Assembly: GCA_023055425.1 (NCBI GenBank)
Contig: JALGPY010000002.1
Location: 50,119,321-50,183,320 of the forward strand
Length of the DNA: 64,000 nucleotides
Reading direction: 5' to 3'
From: Linanthus parryae
Lineage: Eukaryota > Streptophyta > Magnoliopsida > Ericales > Polemoniaceae
Below the pieces are notes generated by a model that was not told the DNA's origin, did not search any database, and worked only from the letters and a program-made list of their open reading frames with translations. Positions 36,612-49,195 of the stretch are shown in pieces (position 1 is the stretch's first letter; the number at the start of each line of letters is the position of its first letter). The position numbers and the translations under genes are program-made.

Positions 36612-36832
36612 AGCTTAAAATATGGGGGTTTTGTCATTGTGATATGACAAAGATCCTAGTTAGGTGCATATTAAAATGCTCAAAACGCCTACTAGTCATG
36701 TAAACAAGAGCATCCGTAATAGCATCCAAAATAGCATTTGGAGATTGCTGCTTAAGATCATGGTTGTGATAGGACAAAATCATTCCTGCATTCTCAGCTT
36801 TTCAAAAGACTTGTTTAGAAGCCTTGCATTTC

Positions 36833-39800
36833 CTAATCCCAAAAAAGATCATATTTTGTGCAGGTGCATAAATTACCTTTTAGAGACACCACTCCCTTGC
36901 TCTGATTGTTGACTTGCATGCTCAGAGAATCCTTCTTGGGCCAAGCCTGCATGAGGTTACTTCCCAAGATCATGGCTTGGATGATTGAAGAGATAATACT
37001 TTCATCAACACCCCCTGAATTCCCGAAGCACATCGAGTTTCTATGCTTCCATAAAGATCACATGATAGCACCAAACCAGCAAAGGGGTTTGGAAGAGTCA
37101 TGCAAGCGAGATTGGCTTATGATGGACTTGGCAAAAGAATTTATGGAAGAGTGATTCAAGTAGGACAGCGGGGTGATGGACCATAAGGATTTTGCGAACT
37201 TACAGTTAAGGAAAAGATGATCAGTGGTTTCAGTATGAAGATTACAAAGATCACACTTATTTGATGAGATATTTTGAACTTGTCAAGTCTATCTGTTGTA
37301 GGAGCCTTATTAATAATGACTTGTCAAAGAAAGATAAAAAATTTGTAGGGAATTTTGATCCACTAAAAATCCTTCCATGGAGATTCTACCACGAAACCCC
37401 TGCAACCTTTATTAGTGGTGCTGAATAGGCAATCACTGTCTTAGTCTTGAGAAGCTGCTGATAAACCGTGGCAACAGAAAAAGAGCCTGAAGATGAATGA
37501 TTCCAGATCATATAGTCTGGCTAATCCATTCTCGACAAAGAGATGGTGGAAATTTGATTTTGAGCCCAAATAGGGAATTGATTTATCCTGTCCCTATTCC
37601 AAATTCTACTCCCATCCCTTCTTCTTATGATTAAATCACTAACTTTCCCATCCTAAATATCAGCCATGTTGTGTTGGTTAATTAAAGGAGGCACCCCAGG
37701 AAGCCACCAGTCTTTAAGAATTGAAACACAACTCCCTGTCCCAATGTCCCACGCTAAACCTTCTCTTACAAACCCCTTGACTGAGTAGACACCTTGCCAG
37801 ACCTTAGAGGACAATGACCCCGGTAAGGAAATCTTTTATTTTGCAACATCTAGAAGAAAAGTAACGTGAAATCAAAGAATACTTGTCTTTAATAATCTTC
37901 CAAGCATGCTTAGCTAAAAGGGTTTGTTAAGAAGGGAAGGTCATTTGAGGTTAAGCCCCCCAGAGTCTTAAGTCTGCACATTTGCTCCCAAGAGACCAAA
38001 TGAGTGGACTTCCTATCCCTGTGTCCCTACCAAATGAAATTAGAGAGAATTCTATCAAGTCTGTTATGGTAAACTTGAGGGAATTTGAAAATAGAGAAAG
38101 GGTAAATGAGGAGGTTGTTCAGCGTGGACTGAACAAGAGTGACTCTACCTGCTTTGCTTAGGAGGAAAGACTTCCATCCAGCACACCTTTCCTCCACCTT
38201 ACTGAAGGTTTTATTAAAAACATCCTCCTCTCCATTAAGATCCCCTATGTTCAGCCCCAGATACTTTCCCAGGGAGTCAGTTAAACTGATACCCAACTGA
38301 CAAGCAAGGGTCATCTAAGTGCGGTAAGAACAGTTAGGGCTAACTGTGAGGGTAGACTTTGAGAGATACTGATCTCTTGCCAAGATTGAGTACATTAGTC
38401 ATGGAAGATGCTTCTAAGAGTAGTTCCACTCTGGTTAGTGATTTGGAAGAAGAAAACTGAGTCATCTGCAAACTAGAGATGGGTAATGGATGGCCCATTA
38501 GTGCTATGCTTAATGCATTTTAGGGTATTAGACTCTTCAGGCTCGACAATTTCCCAAGATAGAGTCTCTACAATTAACAAAAAAAAAGAAGGGAGATAAG
38601 GGGTCTCCCTGGGTCAATCCAAACTTACGAGTTAAAAACTCAGAGATGGAGCCATTCACATTGACAGCTTGGGAAACAGTAGTAACACAACTCATAATAA
38701 GTCTGATAAACCCCAAGGGAAAACCAAACTTCTGAAGAGTTGTCTCAAGGAAGCTCCAGCTGACACGATCAAAAGCCTTTGTCATGTCAGTTTTGATACA
38801 ACCATAAGCTCCCTCCCTAGTGGAATAATTGGAGCCAATAAAATGCATAATATCACTTGCAATTGCCAAATTATCCCCAATGGCCCTTCCTAATATAAAA
38901 CAAGACTGGTTCCACCAAATTAGAGATGTCATAACCATCTTTAACCTATTGGCTAGAACCTTGGCTATTATTCTGTAGAGCACATTGGTGAGGCTAATGG
39001 GCCTAAAATCCATGACACTCACTAGATCATCCTTTTTTGGGATAAGAGTGATAATGGTTCGTTTAGTTTCACGTAACATGAAACCAGAGTTAAGGAAAGA
39101 AAGGACGGACGAGATGGTGTCAGTGGCAATAATAGGACATAACTTATGGAAGAAAATGTCACATCCCCCTCCCGCCGACCCCGATTAGCGACGATAAAAC
39201 TTTGCGTTAACGGGAGGAGGGCGCGACATGTCAGTGAGGCCTTGACTCGTCGAGAGGCTAAACGAGTAATTTATAGTGATCAAAAGAGTGTATTTGAAAA
39301 ACTTTGCGGAAGCGTAATTGACAAATTACTTGGGGTCGTCATGATAAAAAAAGTTACTTGGAAAGAAAAGAAAGTTAGAAGTTAAAAATTCAATGTCATT
39401 TTGTCCTATCAACTCTTAACATAAACAGAGCATAAACGGGGAACTGTTCTAGGTATCATACAAGGCTCATACAAGGTCTTATATACATACTTACATAACT
39501 TTTACATTCTTTATACAAATAACCAACATGTACATAACCGCTTCAAGTTATTTAACATATTTGCAACATATGAGCACATAAGCATCTTCAAGCCAAAACG
39601 TCAACACATATAAACTTAACGCCTTGCTACTCCTTAGTTCTTACGTGTCCTTAAAACCTGAAAAAAGGGTAACGTGAAAGGCTGAGTTCAACAGCTCAGT
39701 GAGTTACATCTACGCCCCTCCGTAGGTTTGGAAAACAAAAAATGGCTAACTTTCCCATGGAGCGTCGTGAACATAAATCATAGTCATACATACATACATA

Positions 39801-42800
39801 TACTTGTAATACTTGAAAGATCATGACATTCATAAAGCGTAACTTATATCGTAAAGAAAGTGTAACGCAAGGCATAACTTGTATCGTGTGAAATCATACT
39901 GTTCCAAGTAGGAACCTTGCTTTGTCTCACGTAGAGACCTTATCATACTTGAACATGTTTTCTTAGTTTGTTATCTTAAGGCCCGTGATAACCGTCATGA
40001 CTTAACATAACGTAGGGACATGTCCATCGCGGCGGCTCGTGAGGCGACGCGTTGCCTGCTTATTTTGCCCCGGCGTCGTAGCCTGCTTATACCCGACAGG
40101 GGTTTCACTCCGGTAACCGTGGCCTTTCTGAAAACGTATTTTATCTTATGAATCATCCTTTATTTTTCTTAGCATCCATGGGGCATAAAACGTTTACTTG
40201 ATTCGAAATCATACATACATACATAATAGGGAAACATGAACATACATAAGCTTGTAAGAAACTTGAGGTTCGGTAAAAACTTCGGGAGGTAGGGTAACTC
40301 ACCTTGCGAGCTTAATCCATTTACTTAATATTCCTTAGTCTAAATTCAATCATCTTTAATCGTACGAGCATCAACTCCACATCACGTAAATAGCAAAGAA
40401 GGCTACAAATCATACATGTAAGCACTTAGCACGAAATCATTTCAAACATAGCATATAATCACTTGGCACGAAATCATTCCAAACATAGTACATGCTCAAA
40501 TCACTTAGCTAAACGACACTAGTCTTATCAATGCAAGATGAACTAACTTCTCACATATTTATATCTAGAACCTTATACTTATTATTAGATGCATATGACA
40601 TGTATAATGCAACACATGAATGCAGTATGACATAATATGAACTAAAAAGGAACTTACATAAACTAGCTTTAATAAACTTGATAAACTTCTAGATTATGCT
40701 CATAAGCAAAGTGTAACTATCGCTAGTTTGGAAATTCATAGGTGACTCAAACTAACTATTTAGGACCTAAAATTTTGTGATAACATAGATAAAGAGTTTA
40801 CTGATAACATATAAAATTATCAAAAAAATATGAAAACTTAAATGTATTTTTAAACATTAACTTTCGGAGCCTTTTAGGTGTAAAACAGAGGCTGAAAAGC
40901 GGTCTTGGGAGTAAATTCATAAAATATTCATATAAATTCCAGAAATATTTAATTTTTTTACAGTAAGTAGCTAACCTGTATGGGAATAACATATCAAAAT
41001 GTGATAAGAATTAGACAAGAATAAGTACATGAAATCGATGAAAAACCTCTCTGGTCTGGGTTGGGCAGAGTGTTAAAATAGCTCGGGTTTTTGGCCTATT
41101 TAAAATTCAATTTATGTTCAATTGTTCTGAAATTTTTACTGTAGAAATATCACATGAAAATATACAAACTGTAGATGTTTTATAATTTTCTGAAAAGTGT
41201 AACTATTTTTCTCAATTTCTTGAAAATAAGCTTAAAACATGAACTTAATCGTTTTCTCTACTTGAAAAACTTGTTGCATGCAAGAAATACTCTACCAAGA
41301 TATGAAATTAGACTATCAAAGATCTAAAAAATATACATATATACACAACAAACTCATTTTTGTACATGCATGTGTCTAGATCATGAGGATGATGATGAAT
41401 CAAGAACATGCAACCATAAATCCACCATGTTTTCATACAAATGAGATGATCAATGCTAAAATATTGCCTTAAAAATGATGGATCACTAACATGCAACCAA
41501 ATATTTTCAATGGGATCACAAGAATGAGTGTAAATGAACAAAATCATGATGTAGATGCAAAGATGTAGAACTTAGTCATCACTTTCATGATGTTCTTGAA
41601 GTGGGTTATGGAGATGTGATGAAAGATGACTCCTAGGACCCTCAATCTTGATGAAGATGCTCAAAACATACTACCCACTTGATATACTAACACTCAAGAT
41701 GAGTTTTCTTCACTTAGAACCTCAAGATTTTGATGTTTGGGTCATGTTTTTGGTGGGTGAGAAACAAAACCAGATTTGAGGCTACGAGGAGAGAAATTAG
41801 AACTTGTGGAACTCCATAGAGAGGGAAAAATATTGAGGAAAATTATGGGGAGATGCAACTAGTGCCTTATATAGTCCCCAAAATAATAGAGTGTGATGGT
41901 CACACCAAAATGAGTGAAAACAAGTGAGTTTCAAATCACATAATGCATACTATCTATTTCATATTGATGCAATTACTTGGTGTAACCAAAACATTCAATT
42001 AAAATCTAATAATATGTTTTATTTATTATACAAATATTGCACAAGAGAACTTAAACTTTATCTAAAAGACATTATAGTGTCTAAATGAAACAACATGCAA
42101 CTTGATTTCTACTATAGCTTGTATAACTTTTCCTTAACTAAATTGTAGCATAATTAACATGACATTTATCGTAACACACTCATTGAGATAATACTAACAT
42201 CACTTAAAGTTAAACATGTAACGTAAGTATGAATGTTGCTACAGAAAACAGGGGGAATACCATCAGGGCCAGGGGCCTTTAGAGGACTCATACTGAAAAC
42301 AGCTTTGTGAACTTCAACAGCTGTGAAGGGCTATTGTGAAAAATAAATTTGCTGTTGGGTAAGAGTATGACCAATGTGGCTAATGATAGGGAAATGAGTG
42401 TTAGAATGTTTACTCTCAGGGGGATTGAAAGCAAATTTGAAGAAAGAAAGAACGTAGTCCCTAATATCATCCTCATTAGAGAGAACCTCCCCCCCCCCCT
42501 TCAGTGGTGAGCTGCCAGACATGATTCCTACTTCTCCTAATCTTGGTGTGTGCATGGAAGAATCTAGTGTTCCTATCCCCCCAACTTAAGCCAATTACAA
42601 TGAGACCTTTGAGCCTAGTACAACTCACTTTCCTCAAGTAATTGATCCAGCTGCTTCTTATCTTTAATGAAACTAGAAATCGCTAAGGGATTAGGGAGCT
42701 GAGCTTGAAATTGCAGGACTCTTCTCGTGGCAGTTTCAACTCTATTTTTAAGAGACCCAATATTTTTAGCCCCCAAAATGAGAATTTGACACCAAACTTT

Positions 42801-43600
42801 CAGATACTGCTGCATCCTAAACAGCGGCGACCCGGAAATTTGAAGGGACCAAAAAATTGTTACTAACTCATGGGCTTGAGGATGGTTCTCCCACAAAGCT
42901 TCAAATCTATATATCATTCTAGAAACCCTAGACCTAGCTTGCAGCTTGACAAGAACCGGACAGTGATCAGAGAAGAAGAAGCCTAAATTTTCTTAACGAG
43001 AAAAAGGAAAAGAGTCAAGACAAGCCGGATTAATCCAAGCCCTATCCAATCTCTCAAATGTAGGGGTTGAAGAACTTATATTATTGGTCCAAGTGAACCA
43101 GGGACCAAGATGAGGCAGCTCAACCAACCCCCACTGATGCAGGAAAGAGTTAAGCTCATCCACACCTCCATCAAGAAGCCCAGATGGGCCTCTCTTGTCC
43201 CTAGCTGAAAGGACCTGATTAAAGTCCCCAAGAAAAAGAAAAGGACGTGTAGTGTTGGGGAAGACAGATTCTACGGCCTCCCAAACACCCCTCCTATTGG
43301 CAACATTTGGGTGACCATACAACAGGCCCAAGAACACGGCTACCTAACCCAAGCAAACTGAAAGTAGGATAAAATTGGGAGGAGAATAAAGAACCTGAAC
43401 CCTAGCTTGCAATATCCATCCCACCCATAAACCACCGGAATTCCTGAAAGAATCCACCCCGAAATAAGAAAACCCTAATTTCCTAAACTTAGAATTAAAA
43501 AAGGTGACGTCATGCTTCATTTCAGACAGAAAGACTAAAAGGGATCAGACTTTTTGGCCAAAGAAAACACATCGGAAACTGCAGATCTTTGGCCTACCCT
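36833..43600 (-). pseudogene. LINE ORF2: endonuclease and reverse transcriptase
   Basis: The endonuclease (43337-42993) has FLFLGDFNQVLSARDKRG, GPWFTWTNN, RLDRAW and, just downstream, SDHCPVLVKL, which are the catalytic motifs of APE-type LINE endonucleases. The RT starts with KAPGPDGIPPVF (about 42280), is cut by the solo LTR, and resumes with LIPKKDDLVSVMDFRPISL, KVLANRLK, DMTKAFDRVSW and GLTQGDPLSPFFF. The FADD catalytic box lies near 38460. A CX2C...H...C zinc segment (CDLCNLHTETTDHLFLNC) lies at about 37265-37210. Several stops and shifts. Confidence 0.88.
39157..42243. mobile_element. 3,087-bp solo LTR, probably Ty3/gypsy
   Basis: TGTCACATCCCC...GTTGCTACA termini with a perfect 5-bp duplication GAAAA (39152-39156 and 42244-42248). 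LINE RT coding sequence ends exactly at one side and resumes at the other. No internal coding domain, second LTR copy, primer site or polypurine tract is seen, so it is a solo LTR or LTR-like element. Length and the TGTCACATCCCC start suggest a gypsy lineage with long LTRs; this is inference. Confidence 0.82.
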
Positions 43601-43623
43601 TCTGCAGTTCGACGCCAAGAGAT

Positions 43624-45792
43624 TCAAGGAGACTGTGGAGGTTGTTGAGGGAAAACCTGCCCAAACCCTAATTTAGAGTTACCATTCAAATTAGAATCCA
43701 GATTTAGAGATGGATCAAACGACAAATGAGGAACAGCAAAATCAGAACTAAAATTGAACAAAGATTGAAAAAAACAGATAGGACATGCACCTGGAGGGTT
43801 AATGAGATGGGGAACAACTAAGTTCCGAGGTTTCTTACCCAGCCTTTGGTCACTTTCAGACACCCTACTCTTTCTTTTCTTTGGCCGGACATTCTCCTCA
43901 TGACTTTGATTCACCGAGACCTCCCCCTTCATTCCTTGTTCCACATCATGCTTTACAGCCTCCTCCGCTTTGTCATCACTTATGACAATGATATATCTTT
44001 TCTGTTCCACTTACTCCTCCTTTTCAACGATAAGAGGGATGATACTTTCAAGATATGAGATCTTCCTCTCCATCCTTTCTTCCATTTCAGCCCATTCAAG
44101 CTCCCACTCCGAATCGCCTTCTCCCGAACTACCACCAAAATCTACGACCTCCATTCGAAACGCTGGCATAGTGAGAAGCAGATCAACATCTATGAAAGGG
44201 ATAATATCCATGCAGCACTCCTTGTTCTTTCTTCCTTTACTCTCATCCTTCTCTAAATCCTCCATCACCAGGTAACCTTTCTCTGCCTCCTTCACTTTGT
44301 TTTCCCCCTCAATTTTGCTTTCTCCTTCCTCCATTAAACTCTCTGGATCTCTTGCCACTGCAGAACACTCGCCTATCTGTTCAGAAGACAAAACCCCTTC
44401 CTCAACCACCTGCTTGCCTTTTAAAGCAGCATCCATAGAGTTCTCAACCGTCAGATCACCCCCATAGACGACCCTTCGATCTGGAACCTTGGGATTCTCG
44501 CCATCTGCTGAACATGCACCTCGGGAACTGCCAAGGCATTCACTTGTCCCCCTCCAGAACCGGTAACCGAAGAGACCGCTTCCTGTTGACCATTCAGGTA
44601 TCCATTCAGTCCCAAAAGTTCCCCACTAGATTCGACTCTCTCCGTCGAAATTTCCCCAGTCGCTATAAGACTACGAAGGGCCAACGCCGCCTGTTGCAGC
44701 ACTCCCAAAGTATTATATTGGGAAAAAATGAATGTTGTGGTTAGGGGTGGAGAACGAGGAGTTAATGGTGACAGAACCGAAGTGGGTGAGGTTAAAGAGG
44801 CATCCGACGAACTCGAGGCATCACCCTCCAAAGAATTAGAAGAGCCGCTCACATTAAATACAAGCGACTGATTTGAATGTATAAAAGGGTGGACCAGGGT
44901 TGAATTGGCTCATTTAGGTCTTAAACCAGTACAGAAGTTGTACGTTTAGGACCATACAATCTAAAAGTTCGTAGCCTAGGTGTGAACAGGGAAAATGATT
45001 CTCAAACATAAGAGGGACAACACCTCCATAAGCGGCTGCGTGGAAACGATCATTAAGGTTATTAACCATCATCCAGTCCTTCCAATCACAACTTGCAACC
45101 TTATGACCTATTCTCCCACATTTCAGACACACTTTGAAAATCCTCTCATACCTAAAGAACAACCACCTAGGAGGTCCATCCAGCAGATGAAGAAAAGCAC
45201 CCGAAATCAAAGGTTGATTCAGGTCGATTCTGATGCGAATACATAAGTAACCCATATTCACCACCCTGATGTCACACCAGTCAATCTCCACAATCTCCCT
45301 CGCTAATTTCCCTAGATCCTCTGCCAGTTGGAAGATAAAATATTTCATAGAGATGCCATGAACCTGCATCCACACCTCGATGCTTGGGAAAGCCACCTCC
45401 TAGAGTACTATGTTTGGCTCTCTCTCCTTCACCATCAACGCCTTTCCCCTAATGAAAAAGAGGCTCTCCCTTAGCAACGCCTCCCGATCTTGCGGATCCA
45501 AGTAGTGAAACAGGTAGAAGTCCTGCTTTTTTTCCACCACAATCATATTCAGGGTACCCCAATGCCCATGCACCTCCTCCTGAACCATCGAAACCGGCAG
45601 CGGGCTATCATCAGCAGACTTCTCTACGAAGGTGGAGGACCAGAGATTTCTAAGAGCAGTCACCGTGACAGGATTGGAAAACATGATGAGGGATTGCCTA
45701 GGAACAGGGATGAAATTTGGGTTAAAGACTTGGAAATCTTGATTGGAGTCAGGAGAAGGGTTCATACCATTCATACTAAGGGGAAACAGCAA
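43624..45792 (-). pseudogene. LINE ORF1: RNA-binding protein
   Basis: Would coat LINE RNA. A DUF4283-like N-terminal domain (45792-45400, LWSSTFVEKS...FYLFHYLDPQDREALL) continues after a stop into VWMQVHGISMKYF and a zinc knuckle (CLKCGRIGHKVASC, about 45120-45080). A long low-complexity Ser/Glu-rich tail follows in open blocks 44852-44451, 44436-44011 and 44010-43624, separated by single stops or small shifts. It is basic near the end (RPKKRKSRV). Confidence 0.85.
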
Positions 45793-46390
45793 ACTACAAA
45801 GATGAAAACAGAGGAGATGAGAGGCAAGAGAAAGAAGAAGACGGGAACCCTAAAGAACACACTAGCTTGCCCCTACCCTAGCTCGCATGCAATTGACTAC
45901 CAATGCATGCATGCACGACCTATCCTAACCCTAGCTAGTTGTGCAATCATAACCAATTAGCTTGGGTTAAACTCGCTGTTAATTTCAGTTGAGTCAAGCC
46001 ATGCAAAGACATCTTCCACCAAGCCGCACTTCCCTGAGCTCCAACTCGTGACAGTCACTGTACAGATAATGATGAAGAGAAAGACCAGATAGGGGAATCC
46101 GCTCCAAATTGCAGAAGACAAAGCAGTTACTTTGAAAGCGGAAAAAACTCACCCTTCCCTAAGTCACGGAAGGTCAGAGAAAACAAAGTAGAAGAGACCA
46201 AACACAATAAAAGAGATTGAAAAGTAGAAGTTTGTCACATTCAATGAAAAGATAGAACAGAGGAATGATGAGAAAGAAGAAGATGAAAACATGCAAGGGT
46301 CGAAATGTCGATCAGAAAGTAAAGAGAAGGAAAAGGCAAACTCAAATGACAAAGCTCTAAAGAGAGCAAGAACTTCTAGAGAGAGGAAGA

Positions 46391-46815
46391 CTTTATCATA
46401 ATAGCTTTGTTCTTCATGTGATAGTTCAACATCATAAATAAAATAGTCTCTTTATGGGATTACAATGTATTGTTTCATCAATGGTAATCTCACCAGCAGT
46501 TGCTCTCTCGCAAGAGTTCTGGCTGCTTCTTGCTGAACTGTAAAATTGTCAAGTACGAAGCTCAATCCAATGATTGTAGCGACGTTCCAATCCAGTGACC
46601 AATGATTCTTCTTTTAATGGATGGATTACAGATCCAAGATCTTCGCAGCTCTATGAAATTTCATATGTCGGCCTTCTTTACAAAGCATAATGTTATGACT
46701 AACCACCTCACGAACAATGAAGAAATATAGAAGAATACAGAATTTTACGTGATTCGCTAGCAAAATATTTGCTAACTACCTCCACGACGGGAAAACACCA
46801 TTTATTCACTTAATA
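46391..46815. other. Unclassified sequence with LTR-like style
   Basis: About 425 bases without coding potential. AGAATTTTACGTGATTC followed by CCTCCACGACGGGAAAAC (46738-46795) recalls segments found in plant copia LTRs, but no matching partner is in the window. Confidence 0.35.
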
Positions 46816-46823
46816 GGAACAAG

Positions 46824-47588
46824 TAGGGATGGCAACGGATCGGATTCGGATCGAATCCACTTATATCCATATCCGAATCCGATCAAAATAAGTGGATCCA
46901 TATTCGATCCAAATCCGACCGGATCCAAAACGGATTCGGATACGGATCGGATTTAATTTGCAATATCCATATTCGATCCGAAAATCCGAATCACAAAAAA
47001 AAGATCTAATTCGGATCCATATTCGGATCCTGAGCAATTTTTTTTAATTCTCATAAAAAATACGAAACAAATTCAGAAAAATAAGTAAAAAGAAAGTCAC
47101 CACACAAAATAAAATTCTGCATAAAAAATTAAAAATGTGCTAAAAGTATTTTACCAATATGACAAACGTAAATCTACCATGAAGTATAAGCAAGTCATTC
47201 AAATGTCGAAGACACCAATAATGTCTAAGGTCTTCTACAAATTCAATCAAAACCACCACTAAAATTGTTCATAACCGTAGTGGAATATTTAGTGTAGGCC
47301 TGAAAACATAATGTGTAGTGAATTGTGTAATGTTTTTATTTATATGTAGGTAAAAGATAATTTTTGTAACTCTAAGGGTATTTTCGTAAAACTATGCGTG
47401 TTTGGATCCTTTCGGGTCGGATATCCATCGGATATCCTAATCAATTCGAACCGAATTCGGATATGGATCGGATTTTGATTTTTAACATCCATATCCGATC
47501 CATTTTAAAATGAATCGAATTCGGACTTGATCCATTCGGATCGAATCACTCGGATCTTGGATCGGATCGAACCAAATTACCATCCCTA
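46824..47588. mobile_element. hAT-like miniature element with perfect 8-bp target duplication
   Basis: 765 bp starting TAGGGATGGCAACGG and ending TTACCATCCCTA, flanked by GGAACAAG on both sides (46816-46823 and 47589-47596). The TAGGGATGGCAA-type end and 8-bp duplication are hAT hallmarks. The interior near both ends is packed with GGATCGGATTCGG-like motifs in both orientations around an AT-rich core. No transposase is present, so it depends on a trans-acting source. Confidence 0.88.
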
Positions 47589-47596
47589 GGAACAAG

Positions 47597-48483
47597 ACTA
47601 CAAGAATGTTTTTTGCATGCCTAATAGTGTGACTACTAGGTTCTTTATATAGTGCTAGGAAAATCTCTAAAGTTTCCAAATTCGATTTGAAAACAAAGTT
47701 GTTTCCTAACTAATCCTCCACATTTGACTTCCAAAAATTCCTAATCAAAGTTGGAAACAAAGAGTTTGGCCGCCTTTGACAAATTCAAGACACCAACTCA
47801 ACACATAACCTACAAATATATGATGATAAGAGGTTTAGAGGGAGAAGGGTAAAAGGGTCTTCACAACAAAAAGAAGTTGGGAGTACAATTTTTTTTTTTT
47901 TGAATAGAGCACGATTTTTTTATAGTGTAGGAATCATCTCCTTTAATTAAAACTAATTAAAATTGAAATTTCCAAACATGCACTTAGTATTGTGACGGGT
48001 TCAGCTTTCATAGAGAAATACTAATGATGTCTTTGCACTCGGTAAAGCGTTTCTCTCTAGGGGCATATTGCTTAGGTCTCTATCATAATCTGTTTTTACG
48101 TTATTGTCAGCAAACTAACCCACTGCTGCTTGATGTGAAAATATCAATCAATAATAAGCCTAACATTAACATGTCAACTAACGGTTAAATTCAAAGCCTG
48201 CAGTGCGACATTTATTTAAAATAAATAAGAAATCTGACCAAAAAAGAAGACCCTCTTCTACCTTTTTTTTTAGAAAGAAAGAAAGCCTTTTTTTTAAAAA
48301 AAAAATACACACAAAGAAAGCCGTTCTCTGTTAAAACATTTCTGGATAAAAAAATATCCACTCTCTTGCACGAGACTTAGGACATATAATTACATAAAGA
48401 ACCCATTATTGCTTGATTTCTACTGAACAAGCAATATTAGCCCAACATCAACATGTCAACCGTTATTCATTCATTTATTATTA
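47597..48483. other. Unclassified AT-rich sequence
   Basis: Poly(T) near 47890 and poly(T)/poly(A) with GAAA repeats near 48262-48306. I see no coding signal. Confidence 0.4.
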
Positions 48484-48510
48484 CTAGTAAGAATCACGTG
48501 CTTGCACGTG
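48484..48510 (-). mobile_element. Helitron 3' terminus 1
   Basis: Read on the minus strand, a perfect hairpin (CACGTGC-TT-GCACGTG, 48510-48495) is followed by ATTCTTA and terminal CTAG (48487-48484), then a host T. The hairpin about 10 nt before a CTRR end inserted at A/T is the Helitron 3' signature. The 5' end (higher coordinates) was not found. Confidence 0.6.
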
Positions 48511-49166
48511 GAATACATGACATCAAGTACTTTGTGTAAGATGAAATATATAAGAATGTTAAAATTATTATCGTAGATAAATTGAATTGGTGTTTGTGAA
48601 CTAAATATTACATAATTGCTAGCTCCCATCATCATTATTCCAGAGAAATATTGATTGCGAGCAAGTCGCCATGCTTTGCGTGAAAGGGGTCTATCATTAT
48701 TGAATAAAATGAACATTTATGTCAACATTTGCAGAGATTCCTAAAAACACCATACGTTAGTAATTTTGGACAAACTTTTTTATAACGGTCATTTGGTATA
48801 TAAGTGTTTTTGATACTCAACGTTCACATTTTGATTCTGTTCTCATTATTTAGTACAGTGTCATGAACTTTTCTATAGTGTGTCGTAGATATTGACATAT
48901 TGTTCAGAAGAACGAAGTCTCGGTCATCTCTAGATGTGTTCTTATTTTTATTTGATATAAAAGATTAGATGAACCAGATACATACTCCTCTCAAGCATGT
49001 CTCATGCTGCTTTTAACCAGTAAACCATTTTTGTTTCAACAAAGAACTGAATAAACCAAATTCACAAACAATCTTTTTTATATGAAGTATATGGTCAAGC
49101 AGAATAATTTCCACCCACTTTTCTCATCAGCTCTTGTTAAAGTTTCGTTCAATACTTTTATGATCA

Positions 49167-49195
49167 CTAGTCTTAACCCCGCGCCATGGCGCGGG
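49167..49195 (-). mobile_element. Helitron 3' terminus 2
   Basis: The minus strand carries the 18-nt perfect palindrome CCCGCGCCATGGCGCGGG (49195-49178), then a short spacer and CTAG (49170-49167) followed by host T. The GC-rich hairpin stands out in AT-rich sequence. The CACTA element at 49704 begins about 500 bp inside it and may be nested in this Helitron. Confidence 0.65.

Larger units (their letters stand above)
36612..46390 (-). mobile_element. Long L1-type LINE (non-LTR retrotransposon), decayed, interrupted
   Basis: On the minus strand: ORF1 with DUF4283-like and CCHC domains (45792-43624), then ORF2 with AP-type endonuclease (about 43600-42990), reverse transcriptase (42300-38000, split by a solo LTR) and a zf-RVT-type zinc segment (about 37290-37195). 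Without the solo LTR it is roughly 6.7 kb, a usual length for plant L1 elements. The CT-rich 5' end lies near 46390. No poly(A) tail is seen at 36612, where it abuts the truncated Sirevirus LTR, so both exact ends are uncertain. Confidence 0.85.
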
